Positions 31,263-41,168 of a stretch of 64,000 nt of DNA are shown piece after piece (the first letter of the stretch is position 1; every line of letters starts with the position of its first letter). The notes below the pieces were generated by a model. The model had not been told where the DNA came from. It searched no databases and was given only the letters and a program-made list of their open reading frames with translations. Origin of the DNA: Campylobacter avium LMG 24591 (GTDB lineage Bacteria > Campylobacterota > Campylobacteria > Campylobacterales > Campylobacteraceae); contig NZ_CP022347.1 of assembly GCF_002238335.1 (NCBI RefSeq), positions 1,364,001 to 1,428,000 on the forward strand, written 5' to 3'. Both the position numbers and the translations under genes were made by a program.

Positions 31263-34200
31263 TGTTTTCGGCTTTTTTTATAAATAGACCGGTTTTTGCT
31301 TCGGTTGTATCTATAATCATATCTTTGGCTGGAACCATAGCTGTATTTTCACTACCGATAGAACAGTACCCCTCATTAACACCGCCAACAGTTAGCGTTA
31401 GTGCCACCTACACGGGTGCTGACGCAAAGACCATAGCTGATACTGTTGCCATACCTATAGAGGACGCTATAAACGGTGTTGAAAATATGATTTATCTTGA
31501 AACAACAGCCTCATCAGCTGGTACGATGAGAATGACTGTGTATTTTGACATAGGTTCAGACCCTGACTTAAACACCATAAATGTAAATAATAGAATTTCA
31601 GCAGCAACGGCTAAATTACCAGAGGGAGTGAGAAGACTTGGAGTTACAGTTAGAAAAGCCTCGTCTGATTCTTTAGGTGCTATAACCCTATCATCAAAAG
31701 ACGGCTCAATGGATGCTACTGAAATTTACAATTATGCCTTATTAAATGTCTTAGATGATATAAAAAGAATTCCTGGCGTTGGTGATGCGACGGCTATTGG
31801 AAATAAAAATTACTCCATGAGAATTTGGCTTAATCCTGACTTGCTTAATAAATACCAAATCACAGCAGCAGAGGTAATAGCAGCCATAAATGAGCAAAAC
31901 GCACAGTACGCAACGGGTAAAATCGGTGAAGAGCCGGTTGAGCTTAAATCCCCTTATGTGTATTCTATAAATGTGCAAGGAAGACTTAAAACCCCACAAG
32001 AATTTGAAAATGTCATCCTTAGGGTAAATGATGATAAATCTTTTTTAAGAGTTAAAGATATAGCCACAGTTGAAATAGGCTCTCAGCAATATGTATCTCA
32101 AGGTAGAATTGACGGGAACGACGCTGTGCCTATAATGGTAAATTTACAGTCCGGTGCTAATGCCTTAGAGGTTGCCGAGGCATTAAAAGCCAGGATGAAT
32201 GAGCTAGCACAGTCTTTTCCTCAAGGCTTAGAATGGAACATGCCTTACGATACCACCACCTTTGTTAAAAACTCCATAAACGAGGTTGCAAAGACCTTTA
32301 TAGAAGCTTTGGTTTTGGTTGCCTTGGTTATGTATATGTTCTTAAAAAACTTCCGCTCAACTATCATTCCTTTAATAGCTGTACCGGTATCTTTGCTAGG
32401 AACTTTCATAGGGCTTTATATACTTGGCTTTAGTATAAATTTGCTAACCCTTTTTGCTCTTATACTTGCCATTGGTATAGTTGTTGATGACGCTATTATA
32501 GTTGTTGAAAATATAGATAGAATTATACACGAGGATAAAAATATCTCCGTTAAAGACGCGGCCATAGAGGGTATGAAAGAAATGACCTCGCCTGTTATTT
32601 CTATCGTTCTTGTTTTGTGTGCTGTGTTTATACCAGCTTCATTTACAAGTGGCTTTATGGGGCAAATTCAAAAGCAATTTGCACTAACCCTTGCAGTCTC
32701 AGTTGCAATATCTGGCTTTGTTGCTCTTACTTTGACGCCTGCACTATCAGCAATCTTTTTAAAAAGAACGCAAGAAAAGCCTTTTAAAATCGTACAAAAA
32801 TTTAATGACTTTTTTGACTACAGCACAGTAATTTTTACGAAAGGCGTTAGCTTTGTTTTAAAAAGACCTAAAAGCTTTTTAGCTGTTTTTGTTGTTTTCT
32901 TGGGTATTATTTGGGGCTTTTTTAAGATTATGCCGGGTTCTTTGGTTCCTGCTGAGGATCAAAGCTTTGTTATGGCTATTACAAATTTACCTCCTGCCTC
33001 ATCTTTACATAGAACTGTGGAATACATGGATAAGCTATCTAGTGATTTAGTAGCTATGCCTCCGGTTAAAAACTACATGTCTATGATAGGTTTTGACCTT
33101 TTCACTTCATCTTTGAAAGAAAATGCTGGAGTTCACTTTATAAATGTAAAGGATTTCAGCGAAAGAGATATAAGCTCAGCTGAATTTGCACAGCAATTAA
33201 ATGCTAAATATTTTTTAAATCAAAACGCACAAACATTCTTTTTAACCCCGCCTCCTATACAAGGGCTTGGGCTTACCGGTGGCTTTGATATGTTCTTGCA
33301 AAACAGAAGCGGAAAAAGCTACGAGCAAATTCAAGAAGATGTTAATAAAGTTGTGATGGCTGCAAACGCACGCAAGGATTTAAGACAGGTAAGAACCACG
33401 CTGGATACAACCTTTCCTTTGTTTAAGCTAGAAGTAGATAGAGATAAGATAAAGTATTACAACCTAAGCTTGCAAGATGTCTTTACCACAATATCATCTA
33501 CCATAGGTTCGTACTACATAAACGACTTTAACATACTTGGTAAAAATTTCCAAGTAAATGTAAGAGCCTTAGGGGATTTTAGAAATACACAAGAAGCGCT
33601 TAAAAAATTATATGTTCGCTCAAGCGATGGAAATATGATATCTCTAAGCTCTGTTTTAACGCTTAAAAGAAGCATAGGACCAGATGATGTTAAGAGATTT
33701 AACCTCTTCCCTGCAGCCCTAGTTCAAGGCTCGCCAGCTCCGGGATACACCTCAGGACAAGCTATACAGGCTATACAAGAAGTTGTTAAACAAACTTTAG
33801 GCGATGATTACACCATGGCTTGGTCGGGTTCTGCTTATCAGGAAGTAACAAATACAAGTGCGGGTTCTGTTTCCTTTGTGCTGGGCTTAATATTTGTTTT
33901 CTTAATCCTAGCTGCACAGTATGAAAGATGGCTAATGCCTTTAGCTGTTGTAACAGCTGTTCCTTTTGCTGTGTTTGGCTCTTTATTCTTAATGTGGGCA
34001 AGAGGTTTGGCGCTTGATGTGTATTTTCAAACGGGCTTACTTTTATTAATAGGCTTGGCTGCGAAAAATGCTATTTTGATAGTTGAATTTGCCATGGAAG
34101 AGCACTTAAAGAAAGGCAAAAGTATATTTGACGCCTCAATCGAAGCTGCAAAACTTCGCTTCAGGCCTATTTGTATGACTTCCTTGGCATTTTGCTTGGG

Positions 34201-34393
34201 TGTTGCACCGCTGTTTTTTGCAAGTGGAGCAGGTGCGGCAAGCAGACACTCGCTAAGCACAGGTGTAATAGGCGGAATGATTGCTGCTTCGACAATAGCA
34301 TTATTTTTCGTGCCTTTATTTTTCTACCTATTAGAAAGCTTTAATGAATGGCTAGATAAAAAGAGAGGAAAACACAATGTTACCGTTCAATAA
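31262..34393 (+). CDS. cmeB: RND multidrug efflux pump CmeB
   Basis: Inner-membrane proton-driven drug exporter of the HAE1 family, 1043 aa, with twelve membrane helices and two large periplasmic loops. It begins [18 protein letters not shown]. Helix 4 carries the proton-relay Asp pair in [14 protein letters not shown], and [22 protein letters not shown] and [14 protein letters not shown] follow as in AcrB. Length and motifs are those of an intact pump. It overlaps cmeC by 17 bases. Confidence 0.97.
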   Translation: MFSAFFINRPVFASVVSIIISLAGTIAVFSLPIEQYPSLTPPTVSVSATYTGADAKTIADTVAIPIEDAINGVENMIYLETTASSAGTMRMTVYFDIGSDPDLNTINVNNRISAATAKLPEGVRRLGVTVRKASSDSLGAITLSSKDGSMDATEIYNYALLNVLDDIKRIPGVGDATAIGNKNYSMRIWLNPDLLNKYQITAAEVIAAINEQNAQYATGKIGEEPVELKSPYVYSINVQGRLKTPQEFENVILRVNDDKSFLRVKDIATVEIGSQQYVSQGRIDGNDAVPIMVNLQSGANALEVAEALKARMNELAQSFPQGLEWNMPYDTTTFVKNSINEVAKTFIEALVLVALVMYMFLKNFRSTIIPLIAVPVSLLGTFIGLYILGFSINLLTLFALILAIGIVVDDAIIVVENIDRIIHEDKNISVKDAAIEGMKEMTSPVISIVLVLCAVFIPASFTSGFMGQIQKQFALTLAVSVAISGFVALTLTPALSAIFLKRTQEKPFKIVQKFNDFFDYSTVIFTKGVSFVLKRPKSFLAVFVVFLGIIWGFFKIMPGSLVPAEDQSFVMAITNLPPASSLHRTVEYMDKLSSDLVAMPPVKNYMSMIGFDLFTSSLKENAGVHFINVKDFSERDISSAEFAQQLNAKYFLNQNAQTFFLTPPPIQGLGLTGGFDMFLQNRSGKSYEQIQEDVNKVVMAANARKDLRQVRTTLDTTFPLFKLEVDRDKIKYYNLSLQDVFTTISSTIGSYYINDFNILGKNFQVNVRALGDFRNTQEALKKLYVRSSDGNMISLSSVLTLKRSIGPDDVKRFNLFPAALVQGSPAPGYTSGQAIQAIQEVVKQTLGDDYTMAWSGSAYQEVTNTSAGSVSFVLGLIFVFLILAAQYERWLMPLAVVTAVPFAVFGSLFLMWARGLALDVYFQTGLLLLIGLAAKNAILIVEFAMEEHLKKGKSIFDASIEAAKLRFRPICMTSLAFCLGVAPLFFASGAGAASRHSLSTGVIGGMIAASTIALFFVPLFFYLLESFNEWLDKKRGKHNVTVQ

Positions 34394-35873
34394 AATTTCA
34401 AGTCTAGCACTAGCATTTTTCTTTGTATCTTGCTCTTTAAAGCCAGAATTCAAGGAACCAGATGTTAGATTTAACAACAATATAAATGTAAGTAAATGTA
34501 TAGAACAAGGCGGGCTAGACTGTGATACCTTTGACAATACCGAATCGGTTAAATTTGATGAGCAGTGGTGGAAGGTATTTAATGACCAAGACTTAAACGC
34601 CCTTGTTGATAAGGCTTTAAAGAATAATACTGATTTAAGACTTGCCTTTGTGAGATTTGAGCAGGCCGCTCAAACTCTTGGTATAGATAGAAGCGATTTA
34701 TTCCCAGACCTTGATGGACAAATGGGCGTTACAAGGGCTAGTGATGGAGCAAATAGCTCAATTTCTGGCCGAAGACAGACCTCAACAAATTTAAATATGG
34801 GTTTAAATTTAAGCTATGAGCTTGATTTGTGGGGTAAATACAGGGATGGTTACTTTGCCTCATCCAAAGCTTATGAAGCTTCGATTTATGATTTTCAAAG
34901 CTCAAAATTAACCCTTGTATCAAATGTCGTAAAGATGTATTTTAATGCTATAAATTTAAACAGCCAAGTGCAAATTTTAGAACAAACAGTCGCAGACTAC
35001 ACCAAGGCTTATGAATTAAGGGATGAGCAGTTTAAGGTCGGAGCAATCGGAGAATACGAGCTATATAGCTACAAGGCTCAGCTTGAAACAGCGAAGGCTC
35101 AGCTTGAAACAGCGAAGGCTCAAAAAGATAATAATGACAAGGCTTTGATGATTTTAGTTTCATCAAATTTAAATGACATTTTATACGCTACCTCATCAAA
35201 AACAGACATAGAACATTTTAAAATCGAGCTTCCACAAGGCATAAGCAGTAAAATTCTACTTCAAAGGCCTGACATTAACGCTGCTTTAAGAAGACTAGAG
35301 CAACAAAACTACCTAATAGGAGTTGCTAGAACGGCTTATTTGCCGAGCATTTCTTTAACAGGCTTGTTAGGTTTTGGTAGCCCGCAGCTAAATAATGTAC
35401 TAGATACTCAAAGCTTTAATTGGAGTGCTGGAGCTAATGCGGTACTGCCTATACTTCGTTGGGGTGAAATAAGATACAATGTAAATTTAGCAAAGCTAGC
35501 TAAAGACGAGGCGTATTTAAACTATGAAAGCATACTTAAAAACGCTCTAGGTGAGGTAAGAACTGCGTTGGTAAATAGAGAAAGTGCTTTTAACAACGAA
35601 AAAAACTACGCTCAACTTTTGCAGTCTCAAGAAAAAATTTATGAGCTAGAGCAGTTAAGATATGATAATGGTATCTCCTCATTAAATGACTTGCTTAGTG
35701 CTAGACAAAACTACCTTAGTGCCAAGCTAAGCTATGAAAGCTCTGTTTATAATTTACTTAGCTCTGTTGTGGATGTTATAAAAGCATTTGGCGGTGGATT
35801 TGATAAAGCAAACAACCAAGAAGCCTCCATGCAACAAGACGCTACAAATCTTGATATGAGTTTTAGAAACTAA
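34377..35873 (+). CDS. cmeC: Outer-membrane efflux channel CmeC
   Basis: TolC-like trimeric lipoprotein channel, 498 aa. The signal peptide ends FVSC with Cys19. It has two OEP repeats of long helices. At residues about 233-250 the helix carries the 7-residue unit AQLETAK twice, encoded by a perfect 21-base tandem repeat; this lengthens one helical stretch by exactly one heptad relative to a single copy. The C-terminus is low in complexity ([20 protein letters not shown]). The start lies inside the end of cmeB. Confidence 0.95.
   Translation: MLPFNKISSLALAFFFVSCSLKPEFKEPDVRFNNNINVSKCIEQGGLDCDTFDNTESVKFDEQWWKVFNDQDLNALVDKALKNNTDLRLAFVRFEQAAQTLGIDRSDLFPDLDGQMGVTRASDGANSSISGRRQTSTNLNMGLNLSYELDLWGKYRDGYFASSKAYEASIYDFQSSKLTLVSNVVKMYFNAINLNSQVQILEQTVADYTKAYELRDEQFKVGAIGEYELYSYKAQLETAKAQLETAKAQKDNNDKALMILVSSNLNDILYATSSKTDIEHFKIELPQGISSKILLQRPDINAALRRLEQQNYLIGVARTAYLPSISLTGLLGFGSPQLNNVLDTQSFNWSAGANAVLPILRWGEIRYNVNLAKLAKDEAYLNYESILKNALGEVRTALVNRESAFNNEKNYAQLLQSQEKIYELEQLRYDNGISSLNDLLSARQNYLSAKLSYESSVYNLLSSVVDVIKAFGGGFDKANNQEASMQQDATNLDMSFRN
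35073..35122 (+). repeat. 21-base in-frame tandem repeat in cmeC
   Basis: The 21-base unit at 35073-35093 is repeated exactly at 35094-35114, with eight further matching bases at 35115-35122. It encodes AQLETAK twice, within a predicted alpha-helix of the channel. Confidence 0.95.
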
Positions 35874-35891
35874 GCCTCACCAGCTTAGTTT
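35867..35891. terminator. Shared stem-loop between convergent cmeC and dccS
   Basis: AAACTAAGC (35867-35875) pairs perfectly with GCTTAGTTT (35883-35891), with a seven-base loop. The left arm includes the cmeC stop and the stem spans the three-base gap to the dccS stop, so it probably ends both operons, although the T tracts are short. Confidence 0.65.
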
Positions 35892-37091
35892 AAACTCGCT
35901 TCCTTTGTTCAGCTCAGATATACACTGTATATTTATATTGTATTCCTTACATATAGTTTTTACCAAATTTAGGCCTATGCCAAAGCCGCCTTGGTCTTTG
36001 TTAAACCTTGTGTATCTATCAAAAATTTTTTTTATATCCTCTTCTTTCATTCCGCAACCGCTATCTTTGACACTTAGCGTATTTTCTTTTAATTTTATCT
36101 CTATGAAACCGCCTTTTTTGTTGTATTTAATGGCATTGCTAAGCAAATTATCAAAAAGCTTATCAATCTTGCTTTTGCTAGCAAAAATAAAACTTTTTTC
36201 ATCCAAATCGCTTTGCACAGTGATATTTTTTTGCTCAAAAAACAGCTTAAAATACTCCAGCCTCTCCTCTATCATAGCTTTTAAATTTATCTGTGCTGGC
36301 TCATTGGAAACAGAATCAGGAAAGGTATAAAAAATCAAATCAGAATAAGTTTGCGATAAGGTTTTGACCGCTAGTTTCATTCTATTAAATTTAAGCATAT
36401 CCACATCTTTTAACTGCTGTTCTAGCCTTTCTATGCTAAGTAGTATCACGCTTAAGGGAGTGTTGATTTCGTGCGTAAAATCCTTGATGAAAGAATTTAA
36501 CATGCTTATCTTGCTTTCTAGGGGCTTTAAGGAAATTTTAATTAACAAATAAGATATAAAACCTATAAGTAAAAACAATAAAAATCCTAGAAAAAAGACC
36601 CAAAGTCTGATATTTGTGAGTTCATAGCTAACAATGTCGCCTTCTATAAAGGTTCTTAAATGGCCATCTTCTATGCGGTTATACTCGAAATCTCGTTCAT
36701 TCTTGCTTAAATAATACCTAGACGCATCCATGGGTGCTAGAAAAAAGGCTCTATCCTTGTAAATTCCCTTTCTGCTGTGACTTGAGTCAAAATTTTCATC
36801 TATTTCAAAGCTTAAAGACGAGCATATAATTTTTTTGCCGTCCATGACTGCAAATCTAAAACCTGATAATTTATGAAGATTATCGCAAGCTTCATTTACA
36901 GGGGTATATTTTGAATTTACAATGCTTAAAACTATTGTTCTGTGGATATCTGCAAGATTTGATGTCTTAAGCCTTACAAGTTCGTTGTATAATTTCTCAT
37001 ACCAAATATTAAAAAAAACTAATAAAAAAATTCCGGTTGTAGTAAGATAAACAAACAAAATTCTCCTGCTAACCCACTTAGCCTCTGACAT
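35877..37091 (-). CDS. dccS: Sensor histidine kinase DccS
   Basis: Inner-membrane sensor of the DccRS two-component system, 404 aa. There are two membrane helices (about 10-30 and 165-190) flanking a periplasmic sensor. The dimerisation box has the phospho-accepting His in KDFTHEINTPLSVIL; the ATPase domain has the N box LLSNAIKYNKKGG, the G1 box VKDSGCGMKEEDI and the G2 box GGFGIGLNLVK. Assignment to DccS rests on the partner regulator plus an adjacent divergent hemerythrin gene, the same trio as C. jejuni Cj1222-Cj1224. It overlaps dccR by 14 bases. Confidence 0.85.
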   Translation of the reverse strand: MSEAKWVSRRILFVYLTTTGIFLLVFFNIWYEKLYNELVRLKTSNLADIHRTIVLSIVNSKYTPVNEACDNLHKLSGFRFAVMDGKKIICSSLSFEIDENFDSSHSRKGIYKDRAFFLAPMDASRYYLSKNERDFEYNRIEDGHLRTFIEGDIVSYELTNIRLWVFFLGFLLFLLIGFISYLLIKISLKPLESKISMLNSFIKDFTHEINTPLSVILLSIERLEQQLKDVDMLKFNRMKLAVKTLSQTYSDLIFYTFPDSVSNEPAQINLKAMIEERLEYFKLFFEQKNITVQSDLDEKSFIFASKSKIDKLFDNLLSNAIKYNKKGGFIEIKLKENTLSVKDSGCGMKEEDIKKIFDRYTRFNKDQGGFGIGLNLVKTICKEYNINIQCISELNKGSEFKLSW

Positions 37092-37749
37092 AACAGTAAC
37101 CTTTTCCCCTTTGATTTACAATCACATCCTTACCAAGAATTTTGCGTAAATTCTTAACATAAACCCTTAAACTAAGCTCACTTGGCTCCTCGTCATAATC
37201 CCAAATTTCCTCATAAATTCTATCTACGCTTACAAAATTATTCTTATTTTGTAAAAGCAAGGCCAACAGCTTTATCTCTTTTGAAGGAAGTGGATGTAGA
37301 GTGTTGTCTTTATATAAAAGTTGAGATTTTAAGAAAAATTTAAAACCACCGCCTAAATCCTCATAAACTTCATTTTTATGTGCAAAAGAACGTTTCAATA
37401 AATTTTCTATGCGAATTGAAAGCTCCACAAGCTCAAAAGGCTTTTTTATATAATCATCACAACCGCAATCAAAACCCTCTTTAAAGTCCATAGATGTGTT
37501 TAAGGATGTTAAAAATATAGCAGGTGTATCCTTGCCAGCTTCTCTTAGTTCTTTTAACAAAGAAAAACCATCACCCAAAGGAACCTTAACATCAAAAATC
37601 CACAAATCAAAATGCTTCTCATAAGCAAAATTCAAAGCCTCTTGCGCGTCTGATACTAATGTAACATCATAACCCTCATCGCTTAAGTATTCCTCTACTA
37701 TCTCACTTAAGCTTAAATCATCTTCTAATAACAAAATTTTAGCCGACAT
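37078..37749 (-). CDS. dccR: OmpR-family response regulator DccR
   Basis: A 223-aa regulator from the ATG at 37749 (an in-frame ATG four codons upstream is possible). The receiver domain has the acidic pair LLEDD, the phospho-acceptor Asp in LWIFDVKVPLGDG, and the conserved Lys in DDYIKKPFE. The C-terminal winged helix is of OmpR/PhoB type (SLRVYVKNLRKILG, then INQRGKGYCYV-like end). It is first gene of the dccRS unit and divergent from the hemerythrin gene, with a perfect palindrome in between. In C. jejuni the pair controls a small set of exported-protein genes. Confidence 0.86.
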   Translation of the reverse strand: MSAKILLLEDDLSLSEIVEEYLSDEGYDVTLVSDAQEALNFAYEKHFDLWIFDVKVPLGDGFSLLKELREAGKDTPAIFLTSLNTSMDFKEGFDCGCDDYIKKPFELVELSIRIENLLKRSFAHKNEVYEDLGGGFKFFLKSQLLYKDNTLHPLPSKEIKLLALLLQNKNNFVSVDRIYEEIWDYDEEPSELSLRVYVKNLRKILGKDVIVNQRGKGYCYVRG

Positions 37750-37773
37750 AAAACACCCCATTTTTTTTAAATT

Positions 37774-37791
37774 TTAACAAATCTTTGTTAA
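37774..37791. promoter_or_regulatory. 18-base palindrome between dccR and the hemerythrin gene
   Basis: TTAACAAATCTTTGTTAA: perfect eight-base arms with a two-base centre, in the 130-base divergent intergenic region. Likely an operator for a dimeric regulator. It does not look like the direct TTCAC repeat reported for DccR, so the binder is unknown. Confidence 0.55.
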
Positions 37792-37833
37792 GTTCTCGTG
37801 AAGTAAATTTGTAAAGAAATTATCTTTTTGTGT

Positions 37834-37839
37834 TATAAT
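37834..37839 (+). promoter_or_regulatory. -10 box of the hemerythrin gene
   Basis: TATAAT following TTTTTGTGT, about 40 bases before the ATG at 37880; AGGAG lies seven bases upstream of that start. Confidence 0.6.
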
Positions 37840-37879
37840 TTGAAACTTTCTTTAAATAAACATAGAGCTAGGAGTTAAA

Positions 37880-38479
37880 ATGCTACCTAAATGGGAAGAC
37901 AACTTCAGTGTTTACAATGCTAAGATAGATGAGCAACACAAGAAATTGTTTGAAATGGCCGCACATGTGGAAAGAATTTCTGATAGAGCTGTTTCTAAAG
38001 CCGAAGTAAAGAATTTGCTTGCTGATTTTTTCTCTTATATGAAAGAGCATTTTTATGATGAGGAAAAATATATGGCCAGCATTGGATATCCCGACTTGCC
38101 AGCCCATAAAAATATACATAAAGATATCATACAAACTATGATAGAACTTATACAAGACATAAAATCAACCAATGATTTAAAAGAAAAACTTTATGTGGTT
38201 GCTAAAAATTGGCTTTTGGAACATATATTGTTTGAAGATATGAAAGTGGCTAATTACAGACGCTCGTTGTTAGCTACTGATGATGGCAGCGAAGTTACTT
38301 TTGAAGTAGAAGAGGAGGAAGCGCAGAACAACAAAGCTCAAACCTATCTTTACTCTTGCGAGTGCGAGGGCAAGCTGCACGATGTTCCTTACAATATACA
38401 TAAAAAGATTAAGTCGGGCAAAAATACCTTCAACTGTAAGGTTTGTAAAAAGCCTATAAAATTACATCAAATAGTATAA
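37880..38479 (+). CDS. Bacteriohemerythrin with C-terminal cysteine-rich tail
   Basis: Di-iron oxygen-binding protein, 199 aa. All seven metal ligands are visible: His20, His57, Glu61, His76, His80, His115 and Asp120. In C. jejuni, hemerythrins protect iron-sulphur enzymes from oxygen, and the homologue (Cj1224) is next to dccRS as here. After an acidic linker (VEEEEAQNN) there is a C-terminal segment with CEC and CKVC pairs, resembling a small zinc ribbon; this may bind metal or a partner. The next gene begins 17 bases later. Confidence 0.93.
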   Translation: MLPKWEDNFSVYNAKIDEQHKKLFEMAAHVERISDRAVSKAEVKNLLADFFSYMKEHFYDEEKYMASIGYPDLPAHKNIHKDIIQTMIELIQDIKSTNDLKEKLYVVAKNWLLEHILFEDMKVANYRRSLLATDDGSEVTFEVEEEEAQNNKAQTYLYSCECEGKLHDVPYNIHKKIKSGKNTFNCKVCKKPIKLHQIV

Positions 38480-38496
38480 ATTTAAGGAGAGAAGCG

Positions 38497-38751
38497 ATGA
38501 AAAAACAAGTTAAATCAGTGTCTTGTTCCTTTAAGATACCAGCAGAACTCAAACAAAGCCTAGATACTTTAAGTAAAAATACGGAAAGAACCAAAACTAG
38601 CATAATCATAGAAGCTTTGCAATTATACATAGCAAACAATGAAAAAGACGACTTTTCTTTTGCCATAGACGCTTTAGAGGAGTTAAAAAGTGGAAATTAT
38701 AAAAAGGCAGATAAAAAGCTAGACGATGTCATAAAGCAGCTTAAGCAATGA
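38497..38751 (+). CDS. Ribbon-helix-helix (CopG/Arc-type) DNA-binding protein
   Basis: An 84-aa protein. The N-terminal SCSFKIPAELKQSLDTLSKNTERTKTS is a classical ribbon plus helix-turn-helix of the CopG/MetJ/Arc fold; the C-terminal half is an acidic-basic helix. These proteins are dimeric regulators, often antitoxins. No toxin gene follows: instead its TGA overlaps the ATG of znuA, so it is translationally coupled to the zinc-uptake operon, and it lies 17 bases after the hemerythrin gene. A regulatory role for either neighbour is inference. AAGGAG precedes the ATG. Confidence 0.8.
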   Translation: MKKQVKSVSCSFKIPAELKQSLDTLSKNTERTKTSIIIEALQLYIANNEKDDFSFAIDALEELKSGNYKKADKKLDDVIKQLKQ

Positions 38752-39596
38752 AACAAATCGCCTTAAGCTTGCTCTTTGCCTTAAGCCTAGCTTTTGCTAA
38801 GCCAACTGTTACAGTTAGCATACCGCCGCAAGCTTATTTTGTAGAGCAAATAGCCAAAGATACGGTTGATATAAATATCTTAATTCCGGAAAAAAGCGAC
38901 GAACATAACTATGAGATAAAACCTCAAACCATTAAAAAACTAGAAAAAAGCGATATATACTTTACCATAGGCTTTTCTTTTGAAAAAATCATGCTTGAGA
39001 AATTTCAAAACACCTTAAAAACCCTAATCATAGTAAGAACACAAGACAATATAAAGCTTTTGCATCAAGAACACGAGGCACACTCTCACCACAATCACAA
39101 ACATGAAGAATTTGACACGCATATATGGCTTGACCCAATTTTAGTTAAAACACAAGCTAGTAATATAACAAATGCTCTTGTAAAAAAATACCCAGAAAAC
39201 AAGGATTTTTATCTAAGAAATTTAAAAGATTTTCACAAAGAATTAGACGAGCTTGACTCAGACATAAAGGCCAAGCTAAGCGGGATAAAAAATAACAAAT
39301 TTATAGTCTATCATCCTTCTTGGTCTTATTTTGCAAAAAGATATAATCTTGTGCAAATTCCGGTGCAAATCAACTCTCAAGAACCGCGCGCAAAGGACTT
39401 GCAAAATTTAATAGACCTTGCAAAAAAAGAAAATATAAAAATTATCTTTATTCAAGATGGCTTTAGCAAAAAAGCTGCTAATACAGTGGCCAAACAATGC
39501 AACGCTAGGCTTGAAACGATAGAACATTTATCAAGGGATTGGAAAAACGAGCTTTTAAAAGCTAGTGATAAATTGGCACTTAGCTTAAAAGAATAA
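38748..39596 (+). CDS. znuA: Zinc ABC transporter substrate-binding protein ZnuA
   Basis: Periplasmic high-affinity zinc receptor, 282 aa. Signal peptide is about residues 1-17. The family's His-rich acidic loop is present (HQEHEAHSHHNHKHEEFDTH), and the metal-site residues include His in DEHNYEIKP, His in DTHIWLDP, His in VYHPSWSYFA and the late Asp in FIQDGFS. It starts inside the stop of the RHH gene and is followed two bases later by znuC. Confidence 0.93.
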   Translation: MKQIALSLLFALSLAFAKPTVTVSIPPQAYFVEQIAKDTVDINILIPEKSDEHNYEIKPQTIKKLEKSDIYFTIGFSFEKIMLEKFQNTLKTLIIVRTQDNIKLLHQEHEAHSHHNHKHEEFDTHIWLDPILVKTQASNITNALVKKYPENKDFYLRNLKDFHKELDELDSDIKAKLSGIKNNKFIVYHPSWSYFAKRYNLVQIPVQINSQEPRAKDLQNLIDLAKKENIKIIFIQDGFSKKAANTVAKQCNARLETIEHLSRDWKNELLKASDKLALSLKE

Positions 39597-39598
39597 AA

Positions 39599-40348
39599 AT
39601 GAAGCTTTTTGAACTCGTAAATTTAAACCACAGCTATGCAAAAAATATAGTCTTAAAGAACATAAATTTAAGCTATGATAGCGATGATTTTCTAGCTATC
39701 ATAGGGCCTAATGGTGGCGGCAAAAGCACGCTAGCAAAAATCATTTTAAAACTAATCAAAAACAAAAATTTAAAATATCTGGCTTTAGAAAGAAATCAAA
39801 TCGGCTATGTGCCTCAAAACACAAGTGCAAGTGATAATTTTCGCATAAGGGTGATAGACCTTGTTTTAATGGGCTTGTTAGATAAAAAATTCTTTATAAA
39901 CAAAAAAGAAAATCAAGAAAAAGCCTTGCAAGCACTAGAACAAGTGGGCATTAAAGAGCTTTTTAAAAGAACGCTTAACGAGCTAAGCGGGGGAGAAAGG
40001 CAAAGAGCTTACATAGCAAGGGCTTTGGTGTCTAAGTGCAAACTTTTGATACTAGATGAGCCAAGTGCAAATTTAGACTCAAAAGGAGCCATTGACATTT
40101 TCAACATACTAGCCAAGCTGCACAAAGAAGGCATAGGCATAATAAGTATTTGCCATGATATTAACATAGTTTTGGCCTATGCAAACAAAATAGCTTATTT
40201 AAACAAAGAACTAATCTTGCACAACAACGACAATAAAGAAAAATCAAGACTACTACAACACCTACAAAGCCATCATAGTCATTTTTGCGATGTGGAGCTT
40301 AGCTTTGATGTTTGTGCTAGCTGCGAAAGAAAAGTATTGCATGCCTGA
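39599..40348 (+). CDS. znuC: Zinc ABC transporter ATPase ZnuC
   Basis: Cytoplasmic ATPase of the ZnuABC importer, 249 aa. Walker A is GPNGGGKST, the signature is LSGGERQRAYIARAL, Walker B is LLILDEPSANLD, and the H-loop is SICHDIN. The C-terminal tail has HHSHFCD and CASC, a possible zinc-sensing element. It overlaps znuB by eight bases. Confidence 0.93.
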   Translation: MKLFELVNLNHSYAKNIVLKNINLSYDSDDFLAIIGPNGGGKSTLAKIILKLIKNKNLKYLALERNQIGYVPQNTSASDNFRIRVIDLVLMGLLDKKFFINKKENQEKALQALEQVGIKELFKRTLNELSGGERQRAYIARALVSKCKLLILDEPSANLDSKGAIDIFNILAKLHKEGIGIISICHDINIVLAYANKIAYLNKELILHNNDNKEKSRLLQHLQSHHSHFCDVELSFDVCASCERKVLHA

Positions 40349-41168
40349 GATACTTACTTATTCTTTCTTTCAAAATGCCTTGTTAGCTTCGTTTTTTATA
40401 AGCATAGCCTGTGCTATAATGGGTTCTTTGGCCATGGCAAATAAACTCTTACCAATGGCTGGCGGTATCACGCATGGTGCTTTTGGGGGCATTGGCTTAG
40501 CCTTTTACTTTTCCTTGCCGGTATTTTTATCAACAGTTTCTTTTACTATCATTTTGGCCTTAGTGCTTGCTTATTTGTCTTTAAAATACCCTCACAGAAG
40601 CGATAATTTCGTGGCTGTAATTTGGACCTTTGGCATGGCTTTAGGACTTATCTTAATAGACCTTAGCCCCTCTTATCAAAACGATTTATTTGCCTATTTG
40701 TTCGGCTCTATACTAACTATAAGCTTTAATGACATCTATGCCTTAATTTTTGCTGATATTTTGTTTATACTCTTTGTAAGCCTATTTTATAGGCAGTTAA
40801 TCGCCATAAGCTTTGATATAGAATTTGCAAATTTAAAGGGCGTAAATACAAACTTATTTTATTACACCTTGCTATGCTTAATATCACTTTGCATAGTGCT
40901 TTGCATGAGTTGCGTTGGGCTTATCTTAATCATTGCCCTGCTTAGCATACCATCTTTTATAGCTGAAAAATTCACCAAAAGCCTTGCTGCTACGATTTTC
41001 TTAGCCTTTATTCTTTCTTTTGTATTTTGCCTTAGCGGTATTTTTATAAGCTACTATCTTAACCTAAGCAGCAGCGCAAGCATAATAGCCGTAGCCTGTC
41101 TTGGATTTTTCATCTCACTACTTTTAAAATCACTTATAAATTTTTCTCATAAGCAAAGCGGCTATTAA
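40341..41168 (+). CDS. znuB: Zinc ABC transporter permease ZnuB
   Basis: Inner-membrane permease of the ABC-3 family, 275 aa from the ATG at 40341; an upstream in-frame codon at 40290 lies inside znuC. About eight membrane helices are visible, with the family features MAGGITHGAFGGIGLAF near the N-terminus and the SCVGLILIIALLSIPSFIAEKFTKS stretch. Its 3' end overlaps the convergent MFS gene by 39 bases. Confidence 0.93.
   Translation: MPEILTYSFFQNALLASFFISIACAIMGSLAMANKLLPMAGGITHGAFGGIGLAFYFSLPVFLSTVSFTIILALVLAYLSLKYPHRSDNFVAVIWTFGMALGLILIDLSPSYQNDLFAYLFGSILTISFNDIYALIFADILFILFVSLFYRQLIAISFDIEFANLKGVNTNLFYYTLLCLISLCIVLCMSCVGLILIIALLSIPSFIAEKFTKSLAATIFLAFILSFVFCLSGIFISYYLNLSSSASIIAVACLGFFISLLLKSLINFSHKQSGY

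Noticed and set aside
37798..37816. DccR binding site from GTGAAG and GTAAAG motifs near dccR
   Set aside because: The two motifs are spaced 13 bases apart and one is mismatched, whereas the reported site is a TTCAC direct repeat at 11-base spacing.
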